A DNA stretch of 33,301 nucleotides from a candidate division WWE3 bacterium CG23_combo_of_CG06-09_8_20_14_all_40_14 (GTDB lineage: Bacteria; Patescibacteriota; WWE3; CG2-30-40-12). Location: assembly GCA_002770755.1 (NCBI GenBank), contig PCQY01000006.1:1-33301 (forward strand). The letters are read 5' to 3'. A model generated the notes under the pieces. The model was not told the origin of the DNA, made no database searches, and saw only the letters and a list, made by a program, of their open reading frames with translations. Numbering within the stretch: the stretch's first letter is position 1; every line of letters begins with the position of its first letter. Shown piece by piece: positions 1 through 8,715 of the stretch. A program made the position numbers and the translations under genes.

Positions 1-49
1 CTTTGGTCATATATCTATTCTACCATTTTTCAATTAATCAGACTTTTGT

Positions 50-78
50 TTGACCTTTTAACCAAAAATTCATATACT
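50..78 (+). promoter_or_regulatory. Sigma70-type promoter of tRNA-Thr
   Basis: A -35 TTGACC (50-55) and a -10 TATACT (73-78) are separated by 17 bp. The predicted start near 85 lies about 13 nt before the tRNA 5' end. The rest of 1-97 shows no gene. Confidence 0.7.
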
Positions 79-97
79 AAACAGTAAAGCTAAAATT

Positions 98-170
98 GCC
101 AGGAAAGCTCAGGTGGTAGAGCAAGGCTTTCGTAAAGCCGAGGTCGCGGGTTCAAATCCCGCTCCTGGCT
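98..170 (+). tRNA. tRNA-Thr(CGT)
   Basis: A full cloverleaf can be folded. The 7-bp acceptor GCCAGGA pairs with TCCTGGC, the D stem GCTC with GAGC, and the T stem GCGGG with CCCGC around TTCAAAT. The anticodon loop TTCGTAA (129-135) gives anticodon CGT, which reads ACG (Thr). The outermost anticodon-stem pair (A124/G140) is mismatched. The discriminator is T170. No CCA is encoded, so it must be added after transcription. Confidence 0.95.
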
Positions 171-192
171 CTGCATTGCAAATAAATTAAGG

Positions 193-198
193 TATAAT
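193..198 (+). promoter_or_regulatory. Candidate -10 giving a leaderless mRNA
   Basis: A perfect TATAAT ends 6 nt before the ATG at 205, so transcription starting 7 nt downstream of the hexamer would begin on the start codon. No good -35 is seen; the expected site falls on the 3' end of the tRNA gene. The same geometry recurs at several other genes in the window. Confidence 0.55.
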
Positions 199-204
199 TA
201 AAAT

Positions 205-936
205 ATGCCCTATTATTATAAGCCTAAAAAGCGCGCCAAGACCGTTGCTGTAAAAAAAGTTTATAAGAAACTCTATAAATCTTTAGGGCTAACCGCTGGA
301 ATTATCATCTTTATGTACTTTTGGCTTGTTACCGTAATTCCAAACATAAACATTGTTTGGGATATTTTTAAGCGCGACAAACCCCAACAGTCCGCTTTAA
401 CAGGCATCCCTCCAAACAAACCCGTTATTTTGGATTTGCAAAAATTTACCAACAAAGAAAAAATTGATATACAAGGAACCGCTAAAGCCGGAACTACCGT
501 TAAGCTCTACTTAAACGGAAGGGAAAATCAAAAAACATTAGCCGACAACGACTCCTTTTTCACCTTTAACGAAATTCCCCTGCAAAAGGACATTACCGAG
601 ATATACGCAACAGCTACCGACGACGAGGAAAATATCAGCGAGCCCTCCGCTACCCATAAAGTAACCTACGATAATAAACCGCCTGAAATAGCAATTACAA
701 AACCAAACGGACAATCTGTAGAAGAACCAATTAACGCTTATAGAATAGAAGGCGCTGTTAACGAGGATACAACAGTAACCGTTAACGGAAAAACGGCCCA
801 AACCCTATACGACAAGACATTTAGCATTCTAGTAAACTTAAAAGAAGGCGGAAATTCCTTTAAAATAGAAGCTGTTGATAAAGCCGGGAACAAAACCACA
901 AAGGATATTTATATAAATTTCTCCAAAACAGATTAA
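205..936 (+). CDS. Membrane-anchored protein with bacterial Ig-like domains
   Basis: The 243-aa protein has a very basic N-terminus (many Lys in residues 6-26), one membrane segment at about 29-49, and then an exported part. Two beta-rich repeats at about 70-155 and 158-240 look like bacterial Ig-like or glucodextranase-B-like modules. The second begins with a PPEIAITKPNG motif and ends with an AVDKAGN motif, typical of this fold. It is probably a surface or wall-associated protein fixed by its uncleaved N-terminal helix. No catalytic motif is seen, so a structural or binding role is inferred. The start is supported by the TATAAT 6 nt upstream. It converges on the flippase gene with a 30-bp gap. 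Confidence 0.75.
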   Translation: MPYYYKPKKRAKTVAVKKVYKKLYKSLGLTAGIIIFMYFWLVTVIPNINIVWDIFKRDKPQQSALTGIPPNKPVILDLQKFTNKEKIDIQGTAKAGTTVKLYLNGRENQKTLADNDSFFTFNEIPLQKDITEIYATATDDEENISEPSATHKVTYDNKPPEIAITKPNGQSVEEPINAYRIEGAVNEDTTVTVNGKTAQTLYDKTFSILVNLKEGGNSFKIEAVDKAGNKTTKDIYINFSKTD

Positions 937-966
937 GTCCAATCCAAGATTAACCCTTTCCCTAGC

Positions 967-2229
967 TCATCTCAGCCTCCTTATTTTCAAAAGCCTGCCC
1001 ATCCTGCGATATTCTGCCAGGAAAACAATAACAGCAAGAACTGCCAACACCAAAAATTCGGTTAAAACAGTTATAACCGCGCTTGCCAAATAATTATACT
1101 GGGGAATGAAAATAATGTTTAAAATTACATTAAACAAAAGAGCAAAGCCATACAAAAAAGGCAGAACCCCCTGCCTGTTTTTAACAACCAACACCCAAGT
1201 TAACGGCGAGGATAAAAAGAAAAAAACCGCACCCGCCATTAATATATTAAACGGGATATAAGACAAGACCATCTCCCCCCCCCAAATGGCGGGAATCAGA
1301 AAGCGGGAGAAAATAAAGGAAAACACTGTTAAAAATATAGCCGCTAAAGATAATATTAAAAGGGATTTTTTAAGCAAAATGTTAACCTTGCAACCATTAT
1401 CATCTTTAGCTTTAACCATTAAAGGAAACATTGCGTTCATAAAAAAAGTTGGAATAACTAAAATCAAATCAAAAATTTTATAAGCGAGATTGTACAATCC
1501 CACAGACACGGCATCAGACATAACGGACAAAAGAATCTTGTCCGCCTGAACCATAAAAGTATTAAGCATTAAAGCCAGCCCCAAAGGAAAAGAAAGAACA
1601 AAAACCCTTTTCCAATAAGCTATGTCTATACTTCTTTTGTCAAAGCGCAGATATTTTCTTAAAAGTAAAACTGCAGTGATAGGGTGAAAAGAATATCCCG
1701 CAACAACCGCTAAAATTACATAAAAAATGCTCTTATGCATAAAAACTACCGGTATAAGAAGTGCTATGCTTATTAAACTCGCTAAAATGGATATGGAAAC
1801 CACATACCGATATGCCAACTTGGACTGAAACACTATTAAACAAGTGGAATAAATAGATTGAAGAAAAATTAAAATGGACCCTAATCGAATAGCGTTTTTA
1901 ATAATAGGGGAGTACGGAAAAAAAATTAAAACTAAATTGCACAGCCCTGCAAAAACTAGTCCTAGAACAACTCTAAAAACAAGAATGGAGGAAAAGTTTT
2001 TCCTTAAAGCTGTTTCGTCCTGGGAAAATTCTTTTACGGTAACTGCGTTAATGCCAAGGTCAGAAAGAAGGTAAAAACTTAAAACGAAAGCCGTAACAAT
2101 GGAGTATTCTCCAAAAGTTTCTGCTCCCAAAAAACGGGTGATTAATACCGTACCAAACAAAGCTCCGCCCGCGGTAAAGATTTTGGAAAGAATTTGATAA
2201 AAAGTGTTCTTGAAAACAATTTTTAGCAT
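967..2229 (-). CDS. Polysaccharide flippase, Wzx/MATE-like (MVF superfamily)
   Basis: The 420-aa protein is almost entirely hydrophobic with about 12 predicted membrane segments. Its N-terminus (NTFYQILSKIFTAGG, then TRFLGAETFGEYS) is the typical opening of polysaccharide-biosynthesis flippases that move lipid-linked sugars across the membrane. An exposed Arg/Lys-rich tail ends the protein. The substrate is probably an undecaprenyl-linked surface glycan, consistent with the glycosyltransferase locus at the other end of the window. MurJ is a less likely alternative. The ATG is only 4 nt downstream of the mature 3' end of tRNA-Val, so both are presumably on one transcript and tRNA processing would create the mRNA 5' end. 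No Shine-Dalgarno site is possible in that space. Confidence 0.85.
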   Translation of the reverse strand: MLKIVFKNTFYQILSKIFTAGGALFGTVLITRFLGAETFGEYSIVTAFVLSFYLLSDLGINAVTVKEFSQDETALRKNFSSILVFRVVLGLVFAGLCNLVLIFFPYSPIIKNAIRLGSILIFLQSIYSTCLIVFQSKLAYRYVVSISILASLISIALLIPVVFMHKSIFYVILAVVAGYSFHPITAVLLLRKYLRFDKRSIDIAYWKRVFVLSFPLGLALMLNTFMVQADKILLSVMSDAVSVGLYNLAYKIFDLILVIPTFFMNAMFPLMVKAKDDNGCKVNILLKKSLLILSLAAIFLTVFSFIFSRFLIPAIWGGEMVLSYIPFNILMAGAVFFFLSSPLTWVLVVKNRQGVLPFLYGFALLFNVILNIIFIPQYNYLASAVITVLTEFLVLAVLAVIVFLAEYRRMGRLLKIRRLR

Positions 2230-2233
2230 ACAG

Positions 2234-2305
2234 TGAGCCCGGAAGGAATCGAACCTTCAACCTCCTTGATGTGAACAAGGCGCTCTGCCGTTGAGCCACG
2301 GACTC
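2234..2305 (-). tRNA. tRNA-Val(CAC)
   Basis: A cloverleaf folds on the minus strand. The acceptor GAGTCCG pairs with CGGGCTC (one G-T pair), the D stem GCTC with GAGC, the anticodon stem CCTTG with CAAGG around TTCACAT (anticodon CAC), and the T stem GAAGG with CCTTC around TTCGATT. The discriminator is A and no CCA is encoded. The 3' end abuts the flippase start codon. Confidence 0.95.
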
Positions 2306-2317
2306 ATACCAATCTTC

Positions 2318-2346
2318 ATTTTACCAAAGGTGCCCTACTTCCTCAA
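2318..2346 (-). promoter_or_regulatory. Promoter of tRNA-Val and flippase
   Basis: On the minus strand, -35 TTGAGG (2341-2346) and -10 TAAAAT (2318-2323) are spaced 17 bp, with an extended TGG just upstream of the -10. The predicted start near 2311 is about 6 nt before the tRNA. Confidence 0.6.
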
Positions 2347-2369
2347 TAACTTTAGGGGTAACTATCCTG

Positions 2370-2398
2370 TTGAAAATCCCGCCTTTCACACCTACAAT
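2370..2398 (+). promoter_or_regulatory. Promoter of the signal peptidase gene, leaderless geometry
   Basis: -35 TTGAAA (2370-2375), a 17-bp spacer and -10 TACAAT (2393-2398), which ends 6 nt before the ATG at 2405. It is divergent from the tRNA-Val promoter, the two -35 boxes being about 23 bp apart. Confidence 0.65.
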
Positions 2399-2404
2399 AA
2401 ACTA

Positions 2405-2971
2405 ATGCCAAAACTTTTATCCGGTCTATTAGGTTTCATTTGGGATATAGCAGAAGTGGTTTTTTTGGCTTTTGGAATGTATCTTCTTTTAAACTACTTC
2501 GTTTTTAACCTGCACAATGTTGACGGAGATTCAATGCTGCCAACTTTGCGGGATAAAGAATACCTCATAACTAACAAAATTGCCAACCGCGCGGGATATG
2601 AAAGAGGAGATATTGTCATATTTAAATACCCCAAAATGCCAAGCAAAGAATTCGTTAAAAGATTAATTGGACTTCCGGGAGAAAAAATTAAAATTCAAAA
2701 TTCTAAAGTAACAATTTACAACAACGAACATCCCGATGGGTTTATCCTTAACGAACTATATTTATCAGAAGATATCCTAACCACTCAAAATACTTTTCTT
2801 AAAGAAGGCGTTGTACTGGAAATCCCCCCTAATAACTTTTTTGTAATGGGAGATAACCGAGGAGTTAGCTCCGACTCTAGACAATGGGGCTTTGTGCCTA
2901 GAAAAAACATGGTGGGACGGGCAGAACTAGTAATATGGCCGGTAACAAGATTTGTGGTGTTAAACAACTGA
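2405..2971 (+). CDS. lepB: Type I signal peptidase
   Basis: The 188-aa serine/lysine protease removes signal peptides outside the cytoplasmic membrane. One N-terminal membrane segment (about 13-35) is followed by the catalytic Ser motif GDSMLPTL (Ser43), the Lys general-base motif KRLIGLPGE (about Lys85), and box [12 protein letters not shown]. This is the full set of S26A signature boxes, so it should be active. The frame is open further upstream, but that extension would run into the tRNA-Val gene. The ATG at 2405 is therefore chosen, and it fits the promoter. The 3' end overlaps the convergent rpmA by 12 bp. Confidence 0.93.
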   Translation: MPKLLSGLLGFIWDIAEVVFLAFGMYLLLNYFVFNLHNVDGDSMLPTLRDKEYLITNKIANRAGYERGDIVIFKYPKMPSKEFVKRLIGLPGEKIKIQNSKVTIYNNEHPDGFILNELYLSEDILTTQNTFLKEGVVLEIPPNNFFVMGDNRGVSSDSRQWGFVPRKNMVGRAELVIWPVTRFVVLNN

Positions 2972-3208
2972 CACAAACTTCTTCCCTTTCATTTTCACAA
3001 ACTTCACAACCCCCTCTTTTAAGGCAAATAGAGTATGGTCTCTGCCCATACCTACATTCACCCCTGGCTTAAATACCGTTCCCCGCTGTCTAACCAATAT
3101 CTCCCCAGCTTTGGCTCTTTGGCTTCCAAAAACCTTTACACCTAATCTTTTACCGGCAGTATTTCCACCCTGACGGGCCTTTGAACCCCCAGCTTTTTTA
3201 TGCGCCAT
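2960..3208 (-). CDS. rpmA: 50S ribosomal protein L27
   Basis: The 82-aa protein starts [16 protein letters not shown], the flexible N-terminal arm that reaches the peptidyl transferase centre. It then has the L27 core ([26 protein letters not shown]). There is no Firmicutes-type cleavable N-terminal extension. Its start overlaps the end of rplU by 11 bp, the usual L21-L27 pairing, which implies translational coupling. The 3' end overlaps lepB on the other strand. Confidence 0.97.
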   Translation of the reverse strand: MAHKKAGGSKARQGGNTAGKRLGVKVFGSQRAKAGEILVRQRGTVFKPGVNVGMGRDHTLFALKEGVVKFVKMKGKKFVSVV

Positions 3209-3521
3209 TTTCTTTTTTCTCCCTTTTAACTATTTTCTCAACTTTAATTATAGAAACAGGCTGTCTGTGCCCATTAGTTTTGTGGTAACGAGATTTAGCT
3301 TTGAACCTTTTTACAAGGATTTTCTTATCTTTCAAATCTTTTAGTTTTTTCAAAGTTACCGATACATTCTTTAGTTCAGGGTTTCCCACCAAGATTTCTT
3401 TTTCGTCCGAATAAAAAAGCACAAAAACCCCGGACTCTTCGTTTAGCCTATCCACCTTAATCTCCTGCCCTTCAAAAACAGCATATTGTTTTGAATTTAT
3501 TTTTACAATCGCTTGTTTCAT
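3198..3521 (-). CDS. rplU: 50S ribosomal protein L21
   Basis: The 107-aa protein has the L21 opening [15 protein letters not shown] and the conserved basic C-terminal stretch [15 protein letters not shown] that binds 23S rRNA. A longer open frame exists (from 3545), but it overlaps rodA and the family begins at the Met used here. rpmA follows with an 11-bp overlap. The rodA 3' end carries a good promoter for the pair. Confidence 0.95.
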   Translation of the reverse strand: MKQAIVKINSKQYAVFEGQEIKVDRLNEESGVFVLFYSDEKEILVGNPELKNVSVTLKKLKDLKDKKILVKRFKAKSRYHKTNGHRQPVSIIKVEKIVKREKKENGA

Positions 3522-3535
3522 AATAATCTTTGGGG

Positions 3536-3564
3536 ATTTTACCAAAGCTTGTTTTTAATTGCAA
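3536..3564 (-). promoter_or_regulatory. Promoter of rplU-rpmA inside the rodA 3' end
   Basis: On the minus strand, -35 TTGCAA (3559-3564), a 17-bp spacer containing an extended TGG, and -10 TAAAAT (3536-3541). The -10 ends 14 nt before the rplU ATG, giving a leader of about 7 nt. Confidence 0.5.
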
Positions 3565-4615
3565 CAGCCTGAATAAATCCCAACATCACAAAGGTAGTAA
3601 GCAGGGAACTGCCTCCATAAGAAACCAAAGGCAGGGTAATTCCCGTAACCGGAAGAATCCCCAAATTCATTCCCATATTTACCACGCATTGAATAAACAA
3701 TAACGAAAATACTCCCACAGATGCCATTGCAAAAAATCCGCTTTTAGATGCATGAGCTATTGCCAAAATCTTATACAACAAACCAAAATAGAAAGTTACT
3801 AAAATAGCGCTCCCTAAAAAACCCCATTCTTCAGAAAAAGCGGCGAAAATAAAATCTGTCCTATATTCCGGCAAAAATCTTAAATGAGACTGCGTTCCCC
3901 TTCCAAATCCTCTGCCAAAAATTTCTCCCGACCCAACCGCTATCATAGATTGAATAACATTATAACCGGAACCAAGCGGGTCGGCATAAGGATTGACAAA
4001 ACTTACAACCCTTTGCTTTTGATAACTGCGCAAAAAATTCCACATTGGGTAAGATAATAAAGAAATTGCCAAAATAAAAAGTAAAATCTGCCTAGGATTA
4101 ACCCCTGAATATAAAATCATAAAAAACCAAATTCCCATTATTACCAACGCGCTTCCCAAATCTGGCTGTTTGGCTATAAGTACTATAAAAGGAACTATAA
4201 CTAAAAAACTTAGAATAATTTTTTTCAAGCTTAAATATCTGCCGTTTCCCAAAGTTAATAATTTTGCCAATACCAAAATTTCAACCAGTTTAACCATTTC
4301 CGAAGGCTGAAAATTAAAAAGCCCAAAATTATACCATCTAACCGAATTTCTTATACTTTCGCCAAAAATAGATAGCCCAAAGAGCATTAAAAGCGAAAGA
4401 AAATATGCCAAAAAAATGAAAATGGGGGTTTTTAAAGATTCAATATCAGAAAGACATACCAAAAAATACAAAAAGATTCCCAAGACAAAGAAAATAAGCT
4501 GGCTTTGAAATATTGTTAGGCTAGTGGACAAAATAGCAAAACTGCCAAAAGAAAAAATCACCAAAGAAAAAAGTAAAAAGAAAAAATCAAAACCATTAAA
4601 TTTAGAGAATTTCAT
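3539..4615 (-). CDS. rodA: SEDS-family peptidoglycan glycosyltransferase RodA
   Basis: The 358-aa membrane protein has about 10 membrane segments. SEDS signatures are present: SVRWYNFGLFNFQPSEMVKL, KQPDLGSAL, the large-loop motif YRTDFIFAAFSEEWGF with the proposed catalytic Asp, and the C-terminal PVTGITLPLVSYGGSS. RodA polymerises lipid II for side-wall growth with a class B PBP, which is not next to it here. RodA is preferred over FtsW because a second SEDS gene lies within the dcw genes at 11877-13064. Its start overlaps the end of ileS by 14 bp, suggesting coupling. Confidence 0.9.
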   Translation of the reverse strand: MKFSKFNGFDFFFLLFSLVIFSFGSFAILSTSLTIFQSQLIFFVLGIFLYFLVCLSDIESLKTPIFIFLAYFLSLLMLFGLSIFGESIRNSVRWYNFGLFNFQPSEMVKLVEILVLAKLLTLGNGRYLSLKKIILSFLVIVPFIVLIAKQPDLGSALVIMGIWFFMILYSGVNPRQILLFILAISLLSYPMWNFLRSYQKQRVVSFVNPYADPLGSGYNVIQSMIAVGSGEIFGRGFGRGTQSHLRFLPEYRTDFIFAAFSEEWGFLGSAILVTFYFGLLYKILAIAHASKSGFFAMASVGVFSLLFIQCVVNMGMNLGILPVTGITLPLVSYGGSSLLTTFVMLGFIQAVAIKNKLW

Positions 4616-7421
4616 ATTTGTCGCCCGCAGTAAATTCTTTAATTAAGGCAGATTTAGAAATGTAATCCTTAAAATGCTTTAAGGCTAACGAGGTGTTGTC
4701 ATTAACAGGATAAGATATTGAAATAAATTCGCTAAACAAACACCCCCTTTTCTTTCTTAAATCCTGCGTATCACGAATCATATCCCGAGCATAACCTTCC
4801 GCTAAAATTTTTGGGTCGGCATCTCCCAAATTAGAAACCGTTATGTCAACCTCCCCCGACTTCTTCCAAACAAGCTTTTTTACATTGGTCTCCTCTTTCA
4901 CTATGCTTTCAAAATCCCCGCCCAATTTAAACTCTAACATATACACTACCTCCTTAATGGGCATCCTAACGCGAACACCGTTTGACTTTCTCCAAGCATG
5001 TATTTTTTCAACGATCAACCGAACTTTCCGCATATTCTCCTCCAATAAATTGTTAATCAGTGAGGTATCGGCAATTGGCCAATCTTCCAAATGAACAGAT
5101 TCTTTGGTTTTAGAAAGATTAAGGTATAGCCCATCTGATACAAAAGGCATAAACGGCGCGGCTAGTTTTGCCAAAGTTAAAAATACTGTATATAAAACCG
5201 AATGAACCGCCGTTTTATCTTGAGAATTTTCCGCCGAAGGGCCTACTCTACCCCGAATTCTTCGGATATACCAAGTTGAAAGGTCATCTACTACAAAACT
5301 TTGCAAAGATTTGGCGGCAGAAGATGTATCGTACTTATCCAAAGCTCTTGTAACTTCCTTTATTAAAACATTAAGTTTAGACAAAACCCATTCATCCATT
5401 ACACTAATTTCTTTAATCTGCAGCTTGGAAGGCTTAAATTCATCAAGATTCGCATAAGTTATAAAAAATTTGTAGGAGTTCCAAAGAATAAGCAGAAAAC
5501 GCCTTCTTACTTCCTCTCCAAGAGCATATCCAAATTTGGTATTTTCGAAAAGATTGCCGGACAAATATACCCATCGCATAACATCTACTCCCATTTTCTC
5601 CGCCGCCTCATCAAAAGGTATATAATTGCCTTTAGTTTTATGCATTGGCTCGCCTTTCTCGTCCACAATATACCCCGTTGCCAAAACATTTTTCCAAGGA
5701 ACAGTATTCTCCAAAACAACCGACATAAAAAGTGTGGAGTAAAACCAAAGTTTTATCTGCGCAACATATTCTGTAATAAATTCAAAAGGAAACCATTCCT
5801 TCCAATAATTTGTATCTTCCAAATACTTAACTGTGGAAAACGGCACAATTCCCGCGTCAAGCCAACAGTCCCCCACCTCCTTTATTCTGGATATTTCTTT
5901 ACCGCATTTTGGACATTTAATTTTGATTTCATCTATCCAAGGACGGTGCGGTTCTTTAAGATTATCCACCTTGCTTTTATCAACCGCCAATTCCCTTAAT
6001 TCCTGCTTTGACCCTACAACAGTCAACTCCCCACAGGAACACTCATAAAAAGGCAAAGCCAGTCCCCAGTATCTTCTTCTGGATATTGGCCAATCCCCCA
6101 TATTAGTAAGCCAGTCCTGCATCCGCTTTTCGGCCGATTCTGGCATCCAGTTAGCCTCAGACGCCGCCTTTTTAGCAAGGGGGCGAATTTCATCACAACT
6201 AATAAACCATTCAGAGGTTGTCCTAAACACCAGCTCCTGCTTGCAGCGCCAGCAGTGAGGATAGGAATGTTTTATACGCCCAGTTTTATAAAATAAGCCT
6301 TTGCTTTTAAGATTTGCAAAAACTTCACCCTTTACATCCAAGGCGAATTTCCCCGTTAAAAATCCATAACCTTTATTGTAAATTCCAGACTCATCAAGAG
6401 GCGCAAGCACAGAAAGTTTAAACTTCTTTCCAAGTTCAAAATCCTCTTCTCCCGCGCCCGGAGCTAGGTGAACAAGACCGCTGCCTTCTTCGTCAGAAAC
6501 CTCTCCCCATTCCACAATTTTGTGTGAAATTCCTTTAACCGCGGGCAATTCGTCAAAAGGCCCCTTATACTTTTTACCTACAAGCTTTGAACCCTTAAAA
6601 GTTTCCAAAACGGTGTGTTCTTCCTCAATAACCAACAGCCTGTTTTTGGCTAAAATTAGTTCTTCCTTTGTTTTTTCTAACAAAACCTTTACATAATCTT
6701 TTTTAGGATTTACCGCCACCGCTACATTAACCGCCAAGGTCCATGGGGTGGTGGTCCAAATTAAAAGGAAGGCTTCGTTAAAAGGAAATTTTACAAAAAC
6801 AGCGGTATGCTCAATCTCTTTATAACCATCATCCGAAAGTTCGTGTTTAGATATTGCTGTACCACAGCGGGGACACCAAGGAAGAGAATCCGTTCCTTTG
6901 TAAAGCCAGCCTTTTTCATAACATTTTTTCAAAAAATACCAAATGTAGAGGTTGTTTTCCTCCGACATTGTGTAGTAAGAATTGTCCCAATCCATAAACA
7001 TACCCAGCCTTTTAGACTGCTCAGTTTGAAGTTTTGAAAATTTCTCCACCCGCTTTTGACAGCCATCGCAAAATTTTTCAACCCCATAGGTTTCTATATC
7101 TCTTTTACTGTTTAACCCTAAATCCTTTTCCTCCTGCACTTCAAGCCACAAGCCTTGGCAGTCAAACCCGTTTTGAAACCTTTGCTTAAACCCTTGCATA
7201 TTTTTGTACCGCTGAAAGAAATCCTTTAAGGCTCTTCCCTGCCCATGCTGAACCCCCATAGGATTATTAGCAGTTATGGGGCCGTCTAAAAAAGAGAATC
7301 GTTTCTTTGAGGAGTTATTCTTTTTGAGATATTTTTCTACCACTTTCTCGGAATACCACTTTTTAAGAAGGGTTTTTTCATTTTCTATAAAATCTGGAAC
7401 AGCGGGAATTTCTTTAAACAT
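4602..7421 (-). CDS. ileS: Isoleucyl-tRNA synthetase
   Basis: The 939-aa class Ia synthetase charges tRNA-Ile. The Rossmann entry is SFLDGPITANNPMGVQHGQG. The HIGH box is atypical, with GVQH (56-59) in its place and only the last His retained. The editing domain motif SGLVHLAPGAGEEDFELG is present, as are zinc-type pairs (WCPRCGT, CPKCGKE) and a KMSKS variant HKTKG at about 595. The C-terminal anticodon-binding part follows. The ITANNPMGV type of IleRS is known from several environmental phyla. The ATG follows an extended -10 by 6 nt. rodA overlaps its end. Confidence 0.94.
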   Translation of the reverse strand: MFKEIPAVPDFIENEKTLLKKWYSEKVVEKYLKKNNSSKKRFSFLDGPITANNPMGVQHGQGRALKDFFQRYKNMQGFKQRFQNGFDCQGLWLEVQEEKDLGLNSKRDIETYGVEKFCDGCQKRVEKFSKLQTEQSKRLGMFMDWDNSYYTMSEENNLYIWYFLKKCYEKGWLYKGTDSLPWCPRCGTAISKHELSDDGYKEIEHTAVFVKFPFNEAFLLIWTTTPWTLAVNVAVAVNPKKDYVKVLLEKTKEELILAKNRLLVIEEEHTVLETFKGSKLVGKKYKGPFDELPAVKGISHKIVEWGEVSDEEGSGLVHLAPGAGEEDFELGKKFKLSVLAPLDESGIYNKGYGFLTGKFALDVKGEVFANLKSKGLFYKTGRIKHSYPHCWRCKQELVFRTTSEWFISCDEIRPLAKKAASEANWMPESAEKRMQDWLTNMGDWPISRRRYWGLALPFYECSCGELTVVGSKQELRELAVDKSKVDNLKEPHRPWIDEIKIKCPKCGKEISRIKEVGDCWLDAGIVPFSTVKYLEDTNYWKEWFPFEFITEYVAQIKLWFYSTLFMSVVLENTVPWKNVLATGYIVDEKGEPMHKTKGNYIPFDEAAEKMGVDVMRWVYLSGNLFENTKFGYALGEEVRRRFLLILWNSYKFFITYANLDEFKPSKLQIKEISVMDEWVLSKLNVLIKEVTRALDKYDTSSAAKSLQSFVVDDLSTWYIRRIRGRVGPSAENSQDKTAVHSVLYTVFLTLAKLAAPFMPFVSDGLYLNLSKTKESVHLEDWPIADTSLINNLLEENMRKVRLIVEKIHAWRKSNGVRVRMPIKEVVYMLEFKLGGDFESIVKEETNVKKLVWKKSGEVDITVSNLGDADPKILAEGYARDMIRDTQDLRKKRGCLFSEFISISYPVNDNTSLALKHFKDYISKSALIKEFTAGDKYEIL

Positions 7422-7427
7422 ACGAAC

Positions 7428-7436
7428 ATTTTATCA
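7428..7436 (-). promoter_or_regulatory. Extended -10 of ileS, leaderless geometry
   Basis: On the minus strand TGATAAAAT (extended TGN plus TAAAAT at 7428-7433) ends exactly 6 nt before the ileS ATG (7421). No clear -35 is seen. Confidence 0.55.
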
Positions 7437-7463
7437 CAATTGCGCTATGTTAATTCAACAAAG

Positions 7464-7574
7464 CTAGACAGAATCGTAGTAGATTGCGCGGGACATTAGG
7501 ATAAGAATTAAAATAACTCCAAGAATTAAAAGCGCTATCAACGAACCGTAAACTTTTACTTTTGTTAGTTTCAC
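7464..7574 (-). CDS. 36-aa single-pass membrane microprotein coupled to ftsZ
   Basis: A 36-codon frame starts with GTG that overlaps the ftsZ TGA stop as GTGA (7571-7574), a classic coupling overlap, and ends in TAG at 7464. The peptide has a basic start ([10 protein letters not shown]), a strongly hydrophobic core of about 17 residues rich in Leu and Ile (about 11-27), and a short polar end (SRAIYYDSV). The layout predicts one membrane helix with a cytoplasmic basic N-terminus. I recognise no family. Its position last in the murG-ftsQ-ftsA-ftsZ unit suggests a role at the division site or the membrane, but this is inference. Chance is possible for so short a frame; the exact overlap and clean membrane pattern argue against it. 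Confidence 0.55.
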   Translation of the reverse strand: MKLTKVKVYGSLIALLILGVILILILMSRAIYYDSV

Positions 7575-8698
7575 TTTCGCCTTAAAAATGTTGGAAAATC
7601 AAACCTTGTATCTATATCGGGATTTTCTCCCAAATCTTCAAGCTTCACCACTTCTTCCTTATTCTCCTCCTTAACCGCTTCTTCCTCCTTACTGCCAGAG
7701 GAAACGGAGGAAACATTCTCTATTTTCTTATAGGCTCTCTGCAAATCCATATCAAACCCGGTTGCGATAACCGTGATTTTTATTTGGTTGGAAAAATTTT
7801 CGTCTATGGTTGCCCCAAATATTATATTAGCATCTGGATTAGCCGCCTCGCCTATAATTCTTGCGGCATCATCCACCTCATGCATAGCAAGGTCGGCTCC
7901 TCCCACAATATTAAAAAGTATTCCGGTTGCCCCTTTTATATCAACATCCAAGATGGGAGAAAAAATAGCAGATTTGGCAGCAGTTACCGCCCTATTCTCC
8001 CCTTCCGCCAAACCTATTCCCATTAAAGCGCTTCCGGCTTCCGTCATAATTGTTTTAACATCCGCAAAATCCACATTTACAAGTCCAGGCAGAACTATTA
8101 AATCCGAAATCCCTTGCACACCCTGCCCTAAAACGCTGTCCGCTACCTTAAAAGCGTCTAATATAGAAACTCCCCTATCTATAACATCCAAAAGTTTCTG
8201 ATTAGGAATAGTTATCAAAGCATCAACATTATCTTTAAACTCCTTTAACCCCGCTTCTGCATTCTGCATTCTGCGAACGCCTTCAAACAAAAAAGGCTTT
8301 GTGACCACTCCTACCGTTAAAGCCCCCAATTGCCTCGCTAAATTCGCAATAATAGGCGCCGCTCCCGTACCCGTACCTCCCCCTAAACCCGCTGTAATAA
8401 AAACCATATCCGCGCCTTCCAAATATCTTTTTATATCCTCCAACGACTCTTCAGCGGCTTTTTTGCCAATATCGGGGTCAGCCCCAGCTCCCAAACCTTT
8501 GGTTAAGTCCTTTCCAATCTGCACCTTTATTACAGCTTGATTTGTGGCTAACGCCTGCGCATCTGTATTGATAGCAATGAAATCTACACCAACTATTTTT
8601 TGGTTTAAAATCATAGAATTTACAGCATTGCTTCCCCCGCCGCCTATGCCAACCACCTTTATTCTTGCAAAATGCCCATTTTCTGGTTTTATTAACAT
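7571..8698 (-). CDS. ftsZ: Cell division GTPase FtsZ
   Basis: The 375-aa tubulin homologue forms the Z ring. It has the GTP-binding loop [11 protein letters not shown] (about 17-27), NTDAQAL (44-50), the tubulin signature GLGGGTGTG (105-113) and the T7 synergy loop VNVDFADV (207-214). An acidic, Glu/Lys-rich linker follows and ends in the conserved tail [10 protein letters not shown], the peptide that binds FtsA. All key residues are present. It follows ftsA by 17 nt and may have its own -10 (8705-8710). A 36-codon membrane ORF overlaps its stop codon. Confidence 0.98.
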   Translation of the reverse strand: MLIKPENGHFARIKVVGIGGGGSNAVNSMILNQKIVGVDFIAINTDAQALATNQAVIKVQIGKDLTKGLGAGADPDIGKKAAEESLEDIKRYLEGADMVFITAGLGGGTGTGAAPIIANLARQLGALTVGVVTKPFLFEGVRRMQNAEAGLKEFKDNVDALITIPNQKLLDVIDRGVSILDAFKVADSVLGQGVQGISDLIVLPGLVNVDFADVKTIMTEAGSALMGIGLAEGENRAVTAAKSAIFSPILDVDIKGATGILFNIVGGADLAMHEVDDAARIIGEAANPDANIIFGATIDENFSNQIKITVIATGFDMDLQRAYKKIENVSSVSSGSKEEEAVKEENKEEVVKLEDLGENPDIDTRFDFPTFLRRK

Positions 8699-8704
8699 AC
8701 TTTT

Positions 8705-8710
8705 ATGATA
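8705..8710 (-). promoter_or_regulatory. Candidate -10 of ftsZ, leaderless geometry
   Basis: On the minus strand TATCAT (one mismatch to TATAAT) ends 6 nt before the ftsZ ATG. No -35 and no extended TG are seen, so the support is mainly the spacing shared with other genes. Confidence 0.4.
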
Positions 8711-8715
8711 AAAAT

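Noticed and set aside
2060-2299. Minus-strand frame covering the tRNA-Val gene and flippase start
   Set aside because: It is a shadow frame over a tRNA and a well-supported membrane protein gene.
2291-2404. N-terminal extension of the signal peptidase frame
   Set aside because: It would start inside the tRNA-Val gene; the promoter and family length support the Met at 2405.
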